From Pseudomonas synxantha BG33R (GTDB taxonomy: Bacteria; Pseudomonadota; Gammaproteobacteria; Pseudomonadales; Pseudomonadaceae): DNA of 64,000 nt. A program made the position numbers and the translations under genes. Each line of letters opens with the position of its first letter. Within the stretch, counting starts at the first letter, position 1. The stretch is taken from the NCBI RefSeq assembly GCF_000263715.2, contig NZ_CM001514.1, positions 4,777,674-4,841,673 on the forward strand, in the 5' to 3' direction. The notes below the pieces were generated by a model. It did not search any database, was not told the origin of the DNA, and saw nothing but the letters and a program-made list of their open reading frames with translations. Shown here piece by piece: positions 28,149 to 36,048 of the stretch.

Positions 28149-29029
28149 TCTCGCAGCCCGCGCACATGCCGCCCCAGTTCATCAAACAGCGTCACCACCG
28201 AGCGCAACGCCCGGCAATCAGGCCGCGTCAACAGCCACAGCGCGGTGTCGTACCCTACCAATGCAGGGCTCAGTGCTTGCAAGCCTTCGCCCATTAGAAA
28301 ATCCGGCAACGCCGCCACACCCAGCCCGGCGCGCACCAGTTCAGTCACCGACTGCATGCTGTTGCAGCAATAACTGGGACGCACGCCTGGCAATTGTTCA
28401 CGGCGCCAGACTACCGTGGGGTGGTCGGGCAAAAAGTCGTCCGGAGCGATCCAGGCCAGGTTGGCCAGCGCCTGGCCTGCATGCCGATGAGCATAGTCGG
28501 CACTGGCATACACTTGGTACGCCACAGTCCCCAGGCAACGTCCGACCAGATGCTCCGGCGGTTTGCTGGTCAGGCGCAGGGCAATATCCGCATCACGACG
28601 GCTGAGGTTGGCGAAGTCATTGGACGTGCTCAGTTCCAGGACCAGTGCTGGATAGGCCGGCATGAACTGCGCCAGGGCCGGCAGCAGTAACCCTTGCAAC
28701 ACCGAGTCGGTGCAGGTCAAGCGCACGGTGCCGCTGATCACTTCTCCACCCTGCTCCACACCAATGCGCGCTGCCTCCAATGCGAGTTCTGCGCGTTCGG
28801 CCTGTTGCGCCAGGTTGCTCGCCAGGCTGGTGGGCAAGTATCCGGCGCGGCTTTTTTCAAATAAGGTCTGGCCCAGGGCCGACTCCAACCGCCGCACCGC
28901 ACGGAACACCGTGGACACGTCCACCCGCAGCAACGCTGCCGCCCGCGCCAGGGTGCCGCCACGCACCAGGGCAAGGATCAATGACAGGTCGGGGTAGTCA
29001 AGTTGATAGTGCGTGGCTGCATTGAGCAT
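28145..29029 (-). CDS. LysR-family transcriptional regulator
   Basis: A 294-residue regulator with an N-terminal winged HTH (LILALVRGGTLARAAALLRV, then DVSTVFRAVRRLESALGQTL) and a periplasmic-binding-type effector domain (about 95-290). It is divergent from the amidotransferase-like gene at 29110. The 80-bp gap contains a 15-bp direct repeat spaced 21 bp, a likely operator. The ATG at 29029 gives MLNAATHYQLDYPD; an ATG three codons upstream is possible. Confidence 0.87.
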   Translation of the reverse strand: MLNAATHYQLDYPDLSLILALVRGGTLARAAALLRVDVSTVFRAVRRLESALGQTLFEKSRAGYLPTSLASNLAQQAERAELALEAARIGVEQGGEVISGTVRLTCTDSVLQGLLLPALAQFMPAYPALVLELSTSNDFANLSRRDADIALRLTSKPPEHLVGRCLGTVAYQVYASADYAHRHAGQALANLAWIAPDDFLPDHPTVVWRREQLPGVRPSYCCNSMQSVTELVRAGLGVAALPDFLMGEGLQALSPALVGYDTALWLLTRPDCRALRSVVTLFDELGRHVRGLRD

Positions 29030-29030
29030 G

Positions 29031-29066
29031 TGCGTAAATGCCAATATTGATTGCGCAAACGCCAAT
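29031..29066. promoter_or_regulatory. 15-bp direct repeat, candidate LysR operator
   Basis: TGCGTAAATGCCAAT (29031-29045) and TGCGCAAACGCCAAT (29052-29066) differ at two positions and lie 21 bp apart, i.e. on the same face of the helix, in the gap between the divergent LysR and amidotransferase genes. Confidence 0.5.
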
Positions 29067-29109
29067 TTATAGTGGGTATCAGCACACCACAAGCCATGGG
29101 ACATACACG

Positions 29110-29817
29110 ATGACAGCCCCCGCCCTGCACCTCGCCCTGATCGGCGACTACAATCCTGATGTGATCGCCCACCGGGCTATCCCGCTGGCGCTACAGCGGG
29201 CCGCTGCCGCCCTGGGTCTGAGCGCCCAGGTACAATGGCTCGACACCGACACACTCACCTGCACCTCTGCCCTGCACGGTTTTGACGGCTTCTGGTGCGT
29301 CCCCGCCAGCCCCTACCGCGACACCGAGGGCGCGCTGCGGGCAATCCGTTTTGCTCGCGAGCAAAGACGCCCTTTTCTCGGCACATGCGGTGGTTTTCAA
29401 CATGCTGTATTGGAATATGCCCGCAACGTACTGGGTTGGGCCGATGCAGAGCATGGCGAGTTGGCTCCAGACGCTGAACGCGCCGTCATCACGCCACTGA
29501 GCTGCTCCCTGGTAGAAGTGAACGACACCGTGCGCCTGGCCCCTTACACCCGTATTGCCCAAGCCTACGCCAGCGTGGATATCCACGAAGGCTATCGATG
29601 CCGCTACGGCATCAACCCCACGTTTGCTGGTGCACTGCTTGAAGGCAACCTGATTCCCACCGGCCACGATTCAGCGGGCGATCTGCGCGCCGTGGAGTTG
29701 CTCGACCATCCGTTCTTCGTCGCCACCCTGTTCCAGCCTGAACGCGCTGCGCTGAACGGCATCACCCCGCCCTTGGCACTGGCCCTGCTCAAGGCGTGTC
29801 GAGGGGCATTGGTATGA
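29110..29817 (+). CDS. Class I glutamine amidotransferase-like protein (CTP-synthase C-terminal type)
   Basis: A 235-residue protein related to the glutaminase domain of CTP synthase. The nucleophile elbow is GTCGGFQHAVLEYAR (Cys about 99), and HPFFVATLFQPE near residue 205-216 resembles the His/Glu region (HPxFxATLFHPE), here with Gln in place of the usual His, so the classical Cys-His-Glu triad may be incomplete. No synthetase partner is nearby. It is translationally coupled (ATGA) to a monooxygenase-like gene and divergent from a LysR regulator. The role is unknown. Confidence 0.8.
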   Translation: MTAPALHLALIGDYNPDVIAHRAIPLALQRAAAALGLSAQVQWLDTDTLTCTSALHGFDGFWCVPASPYRDTEGALRAIRFAREQRRPFLGTCGGFQHAVLEYARNVLGWADAEHGELAPDAERAVITPLSCSLVEVNDTVRLAPYTRIAQAYASVDIHEGYRCRYGINPTFAGALLEGNLIPTGHDSAGDLRAVELLDHPFFVATLFQPERAALNGITPPLALALLKACRGALV

Positions 29818-30134
29818 TCGCCAAGACACCGGCCCTGCCTTATTACGCGGTGATTTTCAGCTCACTGCGTACCGATGGCGACCAGGGTTATGGCGAGGCC
29901 GCCTCGCGGATGCTGGCACTGGCGGCGGAACAACCTGGGTTTCTCGGGGTGGAGTCCGCGCGAGAAGATGGGTTGGGGATCACAGTGTCCTACTGGACCA
30001 GCGAAGCGGCGATCCTGGCCTGGAAACAGCAGGCCGAGCATCGGCAGGCGCGTGAGCGAGGGCGGGCCACTTGGTACACCGCGTTTCACATGCGGGTATG
30101 CAAGGTAGAGCGGGCGTACACCTACCCTCGTTGA
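29814..30134 (+). CDS. Antibiotic-biosynthesis-monooxygenase (ABM)-like protein
   Basis: A 106-residue dimeric alpha+beta-barrel protein. The features are YYAVIFSSLRTDGDQGYG, then MLALAAEQPGFLGVESAR and GITVSYWTSEAAILAWKQQA, with the conserved Trp and His (EHRQAR). Such proteins are small cofactor-free monooxygenases or stress proteins. The ATG overlaps the stop of the preceding amidotransferase-like gene by four bases, so the two are made together. Confidence 0.82.
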   Translation: MIAKTPALPYYAVIFSSLRTDGDQGYGEAASRMLALAAEQPGFLGVESAREDGLGITVSYWTSEAAILAWKQQAEHRQARERGRATWYTAFHMRVCKVERAYTYPR

Positions 30135-30181
30135 AACACTAACCCTCATTTGCCCCTCACCGACCAGAAAAAAGCTGCGGG

Positions 30182-30505
30182 CTAGCTCACCAAACTGCGC
30201 AACGCACTGATCTGCGGGATCTCCACCCGGCGCATATACACCCGCAACGGTTCGGTGATGTTGATGCGGTCATCGATGTTCTGGTCCAGCAGCAACTGTA
30301 TGCGTTCGCGGCACAGGGTCATGGTGTGGTCGGCGGCCGGTAGCCAGACGAATTCGGCAGTGGGGATGATGCCGTCATCGGCCACGTCCATGCCGAAGGC
30401 ATCTTCGCTGAAACGCACGATGTACTGGCCGGTCTTGCGATTGAGGCCGACAAAACCCTGGAGTTGGTCGGCGGCCTGGCAGATAAGTTCTGAAGTGATG
30501 CGCAT
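30182..30505 (-). CDS. DUF2025 family protein
   Basis: A 107-residue protein (MRITSELICQAADQLQGFVG) with the DUF2025 pattern, including YIVRFSEDAFGMDVADDGII and PTAEFVWLPA. The family is restricted to Pseudomonas and relatives and is of unknown function. The ATG at 30505 is preceded by GAGGTTTACC. It is a single-gene unit. Confidence 0.75.
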   Translation of the reverse strand: MRITSELICQAADQLQGFVGLNRKTGQYIVRFSEDAFGMDVADDGIIPTAEFVWLPAADHTMTLCRERIQLLLDQNIDDRINITEPLRVYMRRVEIPQISALRSLVS

Positions 30506-30737
30506 GGTAAACCTCACTGAAAAGTCCCATCGGGACTGGAAAGATGGTTTACACGCGTGGCAAAAAATACTGCCCTCTGACGGGGCAGCTATGGCCAAGA
30601 ATACTGCAATGCAGCACAAAAAAACCGACAAAATTGGCTCGCGCGCACGTTAATGTCGGTTTGGTGATAGCGCCTTTCGCAATCAATTGTTAAAAAGGAC
30701 ACCTTCTCAAAGTTACCTCCACGAAAGGACTTCGCAT

Positions 30738-31865
30738 ATGCCTGTCACGTTTACCAAGAGCGCCTTGCTGCTGGCGTTGATGCTCGGCCTTGGCCAGGCA
30801 CAGGCTGCCGACCCGGTCAGCCCGGCTGAATTGGCGACAAACGAAGGCATACCCTACCCTGCCGTGATCGCTCACCGTGGCGCCTCCTACGACGCACCTG
30901 AATCCACCGCCGCCGCCTACAAGGTGGCACGCGACCTGGGGGCCGACTACCTGGAACTGGACCTGCAACGCAGCAAGGACGGCGTGCTGTTTGCCCTGCA
31001 CGACAACAACCTGCAGCGCACCACCGACGTGGCCACCAAGTTCCCCGAGCGCAAAGACGCGCCTGCCAACGAGTTCACCTGGAAAGAACTGCAAACCCTC
31101 GACGCCGGCAGCTGGTTCAACGCCGCCTACCCGGACCGCGCGCGCCCAGGCTTCGTTGGCCTGAAGATCCTGAGCCTGGACGACATCATCAAGATCGCCG
31201 AAGGCAACCCCTCGCACAAACCCGGCCTGTACATCGAAACCAAGGAGCCCAAGCAGTTCCCGGGGATCGAAGCCGACCTGAAAAACAAGCTGCTGGACAA
31301 GGGCTGGCTGAGTTCCGCCGGCTCCAAGCTGGGCAAAAGCAACACCGGCGTCGGCCAAGGCCGTGGCCGCGTGGTGCTGCAAACCTTTGAAGTTGCAAGC
31401 CTGCAAGAGTTGCAGAAAGAAATGCCCAACACCCCGAAGATCCTGCTGTTGTGGGTCGGCGAAGGCAGCATCGAACCCAAATCCAAAGTCACCTTCGCCG
31501 AATCCGGTGAACCGACCAAGGCCGCCTACTACGCCAAGCAAGAACCGAAGGACGCCGCCGAATTTGAAAAATGGGTCGACCAGGCCAAAAGCCTTGGCGC
31601 CATCGGCACCGGCCCGTCGGCTGAGCTGACCGACCACGGCGACCAGAGCTACACCGATCTGGTGAAACCTGAAATGAACAAGCTGACCCACGACAAGGGC
31701 CTGTTGGTGCATGTATACACCGTGGATGAGCCGGTGGATTTCGAGAAAGTCATGAAGGCCGGCGTCGATGGCATCTTCACCAACCGTGCCGCCGAGCTGC
31801 TGAAGTTCTACAAACGCTGGCCGTCTTCCAGCGTTCAGGACCTGCTCAACGACCATAAGTACTAA
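30738..31865 (+). CDS. glpQ: Periplasmic glycerophosphodiester phosphodiesterase
   Basis: A 375-residue enzyme that splits glycerophosphodiesters to glycerol 3-phosphate and an alcohol in the periplasm. A signal peptide (MPVTFTKSALLLALMLGLGQ, then AQA) is cleaved before ADPVSP. The catalytic motifs are IAHRGASYDAPEST (about residue 52-65) and LELDLQRSKDGVLFALHDNN (about 84-104, shown in part), giving the two histidines and the calcium-binding acids. The length fits the GlpQ branch. It is a single gene. Confidence 0.93.
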   Translation: MPVTFTKSALLLALMLGLGQAQAADPVSPAELATNEGIPYPAVIAHRGASYDAPESTAAAYKVARDLGADYLELDLQRSKDGVLFALHDNNLQRTTDVATKFPERKDAPANEFTWKELQTLDAGSWFNAAYPDRARPGFVGLKILSLDDIIKIAEGNPSHKPGLYIETKEPKQFPGIEADLKNKLLDKGWLSSAGSKLGKSNTGVGQGRGRVVLQTFEVASLQELQKEMPNTPKILLLWVGEGSIEPKSKVTFAESGEPTKAAYYAKQEPKDAAEFEKWVDQAKSLGAIGTGPSAELTDHGDQSYTDLVKPEMNKLTHDKGLLVHVYTVDEPVDFEKVMKAGVDGIFTNRAAELLKFYKRWPSSSVQDLLNDHKY

Positions 31866-31886
31866 GGGCGTTGGTGTCAGTGAGCC

Positions 31887-31903
31887 ATTAAGGATGAGTT
31901 AAG
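31887..31903 (+). promoter_or_regulatory. Candidate PmrA/QseB-type response-regulator box
   Basis: ATTAAG-GATGA-GTTAAG is a direct repeat with an 11-bp period, close to the PmrA consensus CTTAAG-N5-CTTAAG. It lies about 60 bp before the PepSY gene; PepSY genes are often controlled by such two-component systems. Confidence 0.45.
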
Positions 31904-31959
31904 TTGCGCCGGTTAATCTGGCGCCACTTAAACAGCTCAACCCAAGAAGGACACACACC

Positions 31960-32268
31960 ATGAAAACCTTGACCGCTTTGTTCGCCGCCACTGCCTTGAC
32001 CCTGACTGCCGGCCTGGCGCAGGCGGATGTTCGTCCAGACCAGATTCCTAGCCTGCTCAAGTCTGGCGCCGTGATGCCTTTCGACAAACTCAACGCTGCC
32101 GCATTGGACAAGCACGCGGGCGCCACTATCAATGACACCGAGTTGGACCACAACAATAGCGGCGTCCTGGTCTACGAAGTTGAACTGACCGACACTGCCG
32201 GCAAGCAATTCGAAGTGAAGCTCGACGCCAAAACTGGCGCAGTGCTCGCAGACAAGCTCGACACTTGA
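31960..32268 (+). CDS. PepSY-domain periplasmic protein
   Basis: A 102-residue protein with a signal peptide (MKTLTALFAATALTLTAGLA, then QA) and one PepSY domain (about 28-100), visible in YEVELTDTAGKQFEVKLDAK. PepSY domains often regulate or inhibit extracytoplasmic enzymes or sensors. It is monocistronic, with AAGAAGG before the ATG and a strong terminator after the stop. Confidence 0.85.
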   Translation: MKTLTALFAATALTLTAGLAQADVRPDQIPSLLKSGAVMPFDKLNAAALDKHAGATINDTELDHNNSGVLVYEVELTDTAGKQFEVKLDAKTGAVLADKLDT

Positions 32269-32280
32269 GTCGAATCTCCC

Positions 32281-32315
32281 AAAAAACGCGCCACCTTCGG
32301 GTGGCGCGTTTTTTT
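32281..32315 (+). terminator. Rho-independent terminator of the PepSY gene
   Basis: AACGCGCCACC-TTCG-GGTGGCGCGTT followed by TTTTT; an 11-bp GC-rich stem with a stable UUCG tetraloop, 16 bp after the stop. Confidence 0.95.
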
Positions 32316-32330
32316 ATGCGCGACACCCAA

Positions 32331-32348
32331 CCGTCACATAACCGTCAT
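32331..32348 (+). promoter_or_regulatory. Candidate PhoB box upstream of zntB
   Basis: CCGTCAC-ATAA-CCGTCAT consists of two 7-bp repeats separated by 4 bp, matching the Pho-box design CTGTCAT-N4-CTGTCAT in 11 of 14 positions. It lies 70 bp before zntB. A Pho link for a zinc transporter would be unexpected, so the match may be chance. Confidence 0.35.
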
Positions 32349-32417
32349 CCCACCTTGCAATGATTCGCGCCTGAGTGCCTATGAAACGTCCTACAGGCCC
32401 TTTCCCTGCGAGCCGCC

Positions 32418-33440
32418 ATGAACCACAGCATCGACCACGCCCATCAGGACCCCGACCTGTTTGGCCTGCTTTACGGTTTCCGCTTTCGCCCCGGCGAAAA
32501 AGGCCAGCAAATTGACTCAGCCACCGCCCTCGCCGCCTTGCAGCAACCACAAGATCCGGAAGAGTTTCTGTGGCTGCACTTGAACCTCGCCCACGCTGCG
32601 TGCGAGCGCTGGATGCAGGCGCATTTGTCGCTGCCGGAAGAGTTTTTTGAAGCTTTGCATGAGGGCTCACGCTCTACACGCATCGAGCATGTGGACTCGG
32701 CCTTGTTGGCGGTGGTCAACGATGTGGTGTTCAACTTCAGCAGCATGGTGTCGTCGGATATTTCCACGCTGTGGGTGTGCGCGCGCAGCCGCTTGCTGAT
32801 CAGTGCGCGCCTGCAACCACTGCATTCGGTAGACAAATTGCGCTCGTCGGTAAAAGCCGGTGAACACTTTCGCTCGCCTCTGGAACTGCTGGTGCATTTA
32901 CTGCGCGACCAAGGCGAAGTGCTGACCCAGATCGTGCGCAAGACCAGTATCAGCGTCGACCATATCGAAGATCAGTTGCTGTCCTCACGCCTGTCTACCA
33001 ACCGCGCCGAACTGGGCGCTGCACGCCGCGTATTGGTGCGCCTGCAACGCCTGCTGGCGCTGGAGCCAGGCTCGTTGTTACGCCTGCTCAACCGTCCGCC
33101 GCACTGGCTGCAAAAGGAAGACGTGAAGGAGTTGCGCAAATCCACCGAGGAGTTTGCGTTGATCATCAACGACCTGACGGCCCTGGGCGAACGTATCAAG
33201 CTGCTCCAGGAAGAGATCGCCGCCAACCTCAATGAGCAAAGCAACCGTACGCTGTTCACCCTCACGGTGGTGACGGTGCTGGCGTTGCCGATCAATATCA
33301 TCGCCGGCTTTTTTGGGATGAATGTGGGGGGGGTGCCGCTGTCCCAAGACCCGGAAGGTTTCTGGATATTGGTGGCGCTGGTCGCGACTTTTACCTTGAT
33401 TGCCGGGCGTTGGGCCTTTCGCAAACGCAAAGACTATTGA
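32418..33440 (+). CDS. zntB: Zinc transporter ZntB (CorA family)
   Basis: A 340-residue CorA-type inner-membrane transporter. The long N-terminal cytosolic domain (about 1-270) ends in two membrane helices with the GMN signature between them (FFGMNVGGVPL, about residue 297-307). In ZntB proteins this motif is GMN followed by V/I-GG; they move zinc, coupled to protons. The protein ends in FRKRKDY. The start at 32418 gives MNHSIDHAHQDPD. Confidence 0.9.
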   Translation: MNHSIDHAHQDPDLFGLLYGFRFRPGEKGQQIDSATALAALQQPQDPEEFLWLHLNLAHAACERWMQAHLSLPEEFFEALHEGSRSTRIEHVDSALLAVVNDVVFNFSSMVSSDISTLWVCARSRLLISARLQPLHSVDKLRSSVKAGEHFRSPLELLVHLLRDQGEVLTQIVRKTSISVDHIEDQLLSSRLSTNRAELGAARRVLVRLQRLLALEPGSLLRLLNRPPHWLQKEDVKELRKSTEEFALIINDLTALGERIKLLQEEIAANLNEQSNRTLFTLTVVTVLALPINIIAGFFGMNVGGVPLSQDPEGFWILVALVATFTLIAGRWAFRKRKDY

Positions 33441-33704
33441 CTTAAAAGTTTGCGCAACCGCCCTAAAACAGCAGGTTTTAATTAAATTTCGACGCCCAAA
33501 GCAGCACCACACTGGAAGACAAGTAAACTACCTGAGTTAAAATACAGAAGAGCACCAACCTAAGTTGGCGCCCTTCAAAACCTGAAAATGCCCGCAGCAT
33601 AATGAATCACTCACACAACTATGCCGAAGCACAAACTACCGACATTTCGATCTTCTGCCGCATGTACGTTACTCACTTCAACATTCACCTCAGCCTCAAT
33701 TACC

Positions 33705-34037
33705 TTACACGCCGTCATTGAGAACCCTGAGCGTTTCTGAATACTCCGTACCATTGACAGTGGTCACCAAGTATTCGATTGTTTGCCAACAGCAACGTAG
33801 CGCATAGGGCGGAATATCAATTGAAACAGGGGCAGAATCCCCTGGCTCTACCCAAGCCTCTTGGGCTGGTTTTCCATCAACAATAACCGAGACAGTAATA
33901 AACCCAAAAGGCGGGACTATTGTAATTGGAGGAACAATAACCTCCAACGTATCAAAATGCCCTAATTGGATGGTGACACCGTGCGGATTGGGGGAGCTTT
34001 GAGGAATTTCAATTTTCGGAAGACTGGGAAAACTCAT
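33705..34037 (-). CDS. Uncharacterised orphan protein
   Basis: A 110-residue protein (MSFPSLPKIEIPQSSPNPHG) with a clear ribosome-binding site, AAGGTG, six bases before the ATG; a GTG three codons upstream also exists. It is rich in Pro, Val and Ile, with beta-strand patterning (VTIQLGHFDTLEVIVPP, ITVSVIVDGKPAQEAW) and two adjacent cysteines (CC). I recognise no family. Its codon use is clearly less GC-rich than that of both neighbours, which suggests recent acquisition. Confidence 0.55.
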   Translation of the reverse strand: MSFPSLPKIEIPQSSPNPHGVTIQLGHFDTLEVIVPPITIVPPFGFITVSVIVDGKPAQEAWVEPGDSAPVSIDIPPYALRCCWQTIEYLVTTVNGTEYSETLRVLNDGV

Positions 34038-34088
34038 CGCATTCACCTTTTAAGTATTAAAAAATTAGACCTGCACCTCGATTAAACT

Positions 34089-34271
34089 ATGCCTTCTGAC
34101 ATTCATCTACTGTCAAAACTAACAGGTACAGACGAGTATCATGAGGTCATGAAAGTAACATTACTAACGAAACCGGACATCAGACCTCAAAGCACTGCAA
34201 GGCAAGCCCTTCGAGATGTATTGACCTTGATGATGGAATGCTGGACGTTTAGAAAGCGCAAAGATAACTGA
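34089..34271 (+). pseudogene. Short frame with a zntB-like 3' tail
   Basis: A 60-codon frame of low GC content. Its last residues (CWTFRKRKDN) and the underlying bases (23 of 31 identical by eye, through the stop) resemble the end of zntB (RWAFRKRKDY). It may be the scar of a partial duplication or of recombination between CorA-family genes. The rest has no recognisable similarity and no ribosome-binding site is visible. Confidence 0.35.
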
Positions 34272-34373
34272 CCAGCGGCACGCTCGATCTTATAAACACT
34301 GACCTGTGACAGCCCCCTTGTAACATTCTGCAACGACTATGAATGACATCCTCCTTACCCTGGATGCTCCGGC

Positions 34374-35990
34374 ATGGCCACCCCTTCCCTGACTGCCTCT
34401 ACCCACGCTTCATCCGCTGGCCCCAAACCCCGTCTGGACACAAAACCTGGCCTGTTGACGGTAATCATCTTCTTCACAGTACTCGCCATGGGCCTGCTGT
34501 TCACCGCCTACAGCCTGATGCACGACATGCACGAAATGGGCGCCCAGCTCACCACCTGGACGCCATTCCTGTTGCTCGGCGTGGCGTTGTTGATCGCCCT
34601 GGGGTTTGAATTCGTCAACGGCTTCCATGACACCGCCAACGCAGTGGCGACGGTGATCTACACCAACTCGCTACCACCGCATTTTGCGGTGGTGTGGTCG
34701 GGCTTCTTCAACTTCCTAGGCGTGTTGCTGTCCAGCGGTGCGGTGGCGTTCGGCATCATTGCCCTGCTGCCGGTGGAGCTGATTTTGCAGGTGGGCTCCT
34801 CCGCCGGTTTCGCTATGATCTTCGCCTTGCTGATCGCCGCGATCCTGTGGAACCTGGGCACCTGGTGGCTGGGGTTGCCGGCCTCGTCGTCCCATACCCT
34901 GATCGGCTCGATCATTGGCGTAGGCGTAGCCAATGCCCTGATGCACGGACGTGACGGCACCAGCGGTGTGGATTGGAGCCAGGCGATCAAGATCGGTTAT
35001 GCCTTGTTGCTGTCGCCGCTGATTGGCTTTGCATTTGCCGCCTTGCTGTTGCTGGCGCTGCGCGCTTTTGTCAAAAACCGTGCACTGTACAAGGCGCCAA
35101 AAGGCGACACGCCGCCGCCCTGGTGGATTCGCGGGATGCTGATTGTTACTTGCACCGGCGTGTCGTTCGCCCACGGTTCCAACGATGGGCAAAAGGGCAT
35201 GGGCCTGATCATGCTGATCCTGGTGGGCACCTTGCCGATGGCCTACGCGCTGAACCGCACCATGCCTGCCGATCAGTCGCTGCAATTTGCCGCCGTCGCT
35301 GAAGTGACCCAGGCTGCCTTGGTCAAAGCAGCGCCGCAGCCGGCACCGGGCGATTCACGTGCAACCTTGTCGACCTACGTTCGCACCAAAGAGGCCACGC
35401 CGGAACTGGTGCCCGCACTCGCCGCCATCACCGGCCATATCGGCGAAGAAGTGAAAAGCTATGGTTCCCTCGCCGCCGTACCGGCCGAAGCCGTCGGCAA
35501 CGTGCGTAACGACATGTACCTGACCAGCGAAACCATTCGCCTGATGGACAAAGACAAGGTCGGCAACTTCGACGCCGACACCCAGGGCAAGCTTCAACTG
35601 TTCAAGCAACAGATCGACAACGCCACGCGCTTTATCCCGCTGTGGGTGAAGATCGCCGTGGCCATTGCCCTTGGCCTGGGCACCATGGTCGGCTGGAAGC
35701 GCATCGTGGTGACGGTGGGCGAAAAAATCGGCAAGACTCACCTGACTTACGCTCAAGGCGCTTCGGCCGAAACGGTGGCGATGCTGACCATCGGCGCGGC
35801 GGATATGTTCGGGCTGCCGGTGTCGACCACCCATGTATTGTCCTCGGGTGTAGCCGGGACCATGGTCGCCAATGGCGGGGGGTTGCAGATGAAGACCATC
35901 CGCAATTTGTTGATGGCGTGGGTGTTGACCTTGCCGGCGGCGATATTGCTGTCGGGTAGCCTCTACTGGCTTTTTACCCAATTGTTCTGA
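34374..35990 (+). CDS. pitA: Low-affinity inorganic phosphate transporter (Pit family)
   Basis: A 538-residue integral membrane protein that imports metal-phosphate complexes with protons. The duplicated PiT signature is seen as GFEFVNGFHDTANAVATVIY (about 82-101) and, in the second half, GLPVSTTHVLSSGVAGTM (about 481-498), with ASSSHTLIGSIIGVG in the first. An approximately 140-residue hydrophilic loop (about 300-430) separates the halves. The N-terminal 30 residues are polar. It converges with pxpC across a REP-derived hairpin. Confidence 0.92.
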   Translation: MATPSLTASTHASSAGPKPRLDTKPGLLTVIIFFTVLAMGLLFTAYSLMHDMHEMGAQLTTWTPFLLLGVALLIALGFEFVNGFHDTANAVATVIYTNSLPPHFAVVWSGFFNFLGVLLSSGAVAFGIIALLPVELILQVGSSAGFAMIFALLIAAILWNLGTWWLGLPASSSHTLIGSIIGVGVANALMHGRDGTSGVDWSQAIKIGYALLLSPLIGFAFAALLLLALRAFVKNRALYKAPKGDTPPPWWIRGMLIVTCTGVSFAHGSNDGQKGMGLIMLILVGTLPMAYALNRTMPADQSLQFAAVAEVTQAALVKAAPQPAPGDSRATLSTYVRTKEATPELVPALAAITGHIGEEVKSYGSLAAVPAEAVGNVRNDMYLTSETIRLMDKDKVGNFDADTQGKLQLFKQQIDNATRFIPLWVKIAVAIALGLGTMVGWKRIVVTVGEKIGKTHLTYAQGASAETVAMLTIGAADMFGLPVSTTHVLSSGVAGTMVANGGGLQMKTIRNLLMAWVLTLPAAILLSGSLYWLFTQLF

Positions 35991-36005
35991 CACACAGAAA
36001 ATCAA

Positions 36006-36033
36006 AATGTGGGAGCAAGCCCCCTCCCACATT
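36006..36033. terminator. REP-derived hairpin between convergent pitA and pxpC
   Basis: AATGTGGGAG-CAAGCCCC-CTCCCACATT is a perfect 10-bp stem made from the ends of a type B REP whose middle is lost. It sits between two convergent genes and probably stops transcription from both sides. Confidence 0.65.
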
Positions 36034-36048
36034 CGGTTTTGTGTTTCT

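Noticed and set aside
30690..31856. Open frame of 388 codons on the - strand
   Set aside because: It is the mirror of glpQ, whose signal peptide and catalytic motifs are unambiguous.
34285..34345. Possible Pho box before the Pit transporter
   Set aside because: CTTGTAA-N4-CTGCAAC has the right spacing, but too few bases match the consensus.
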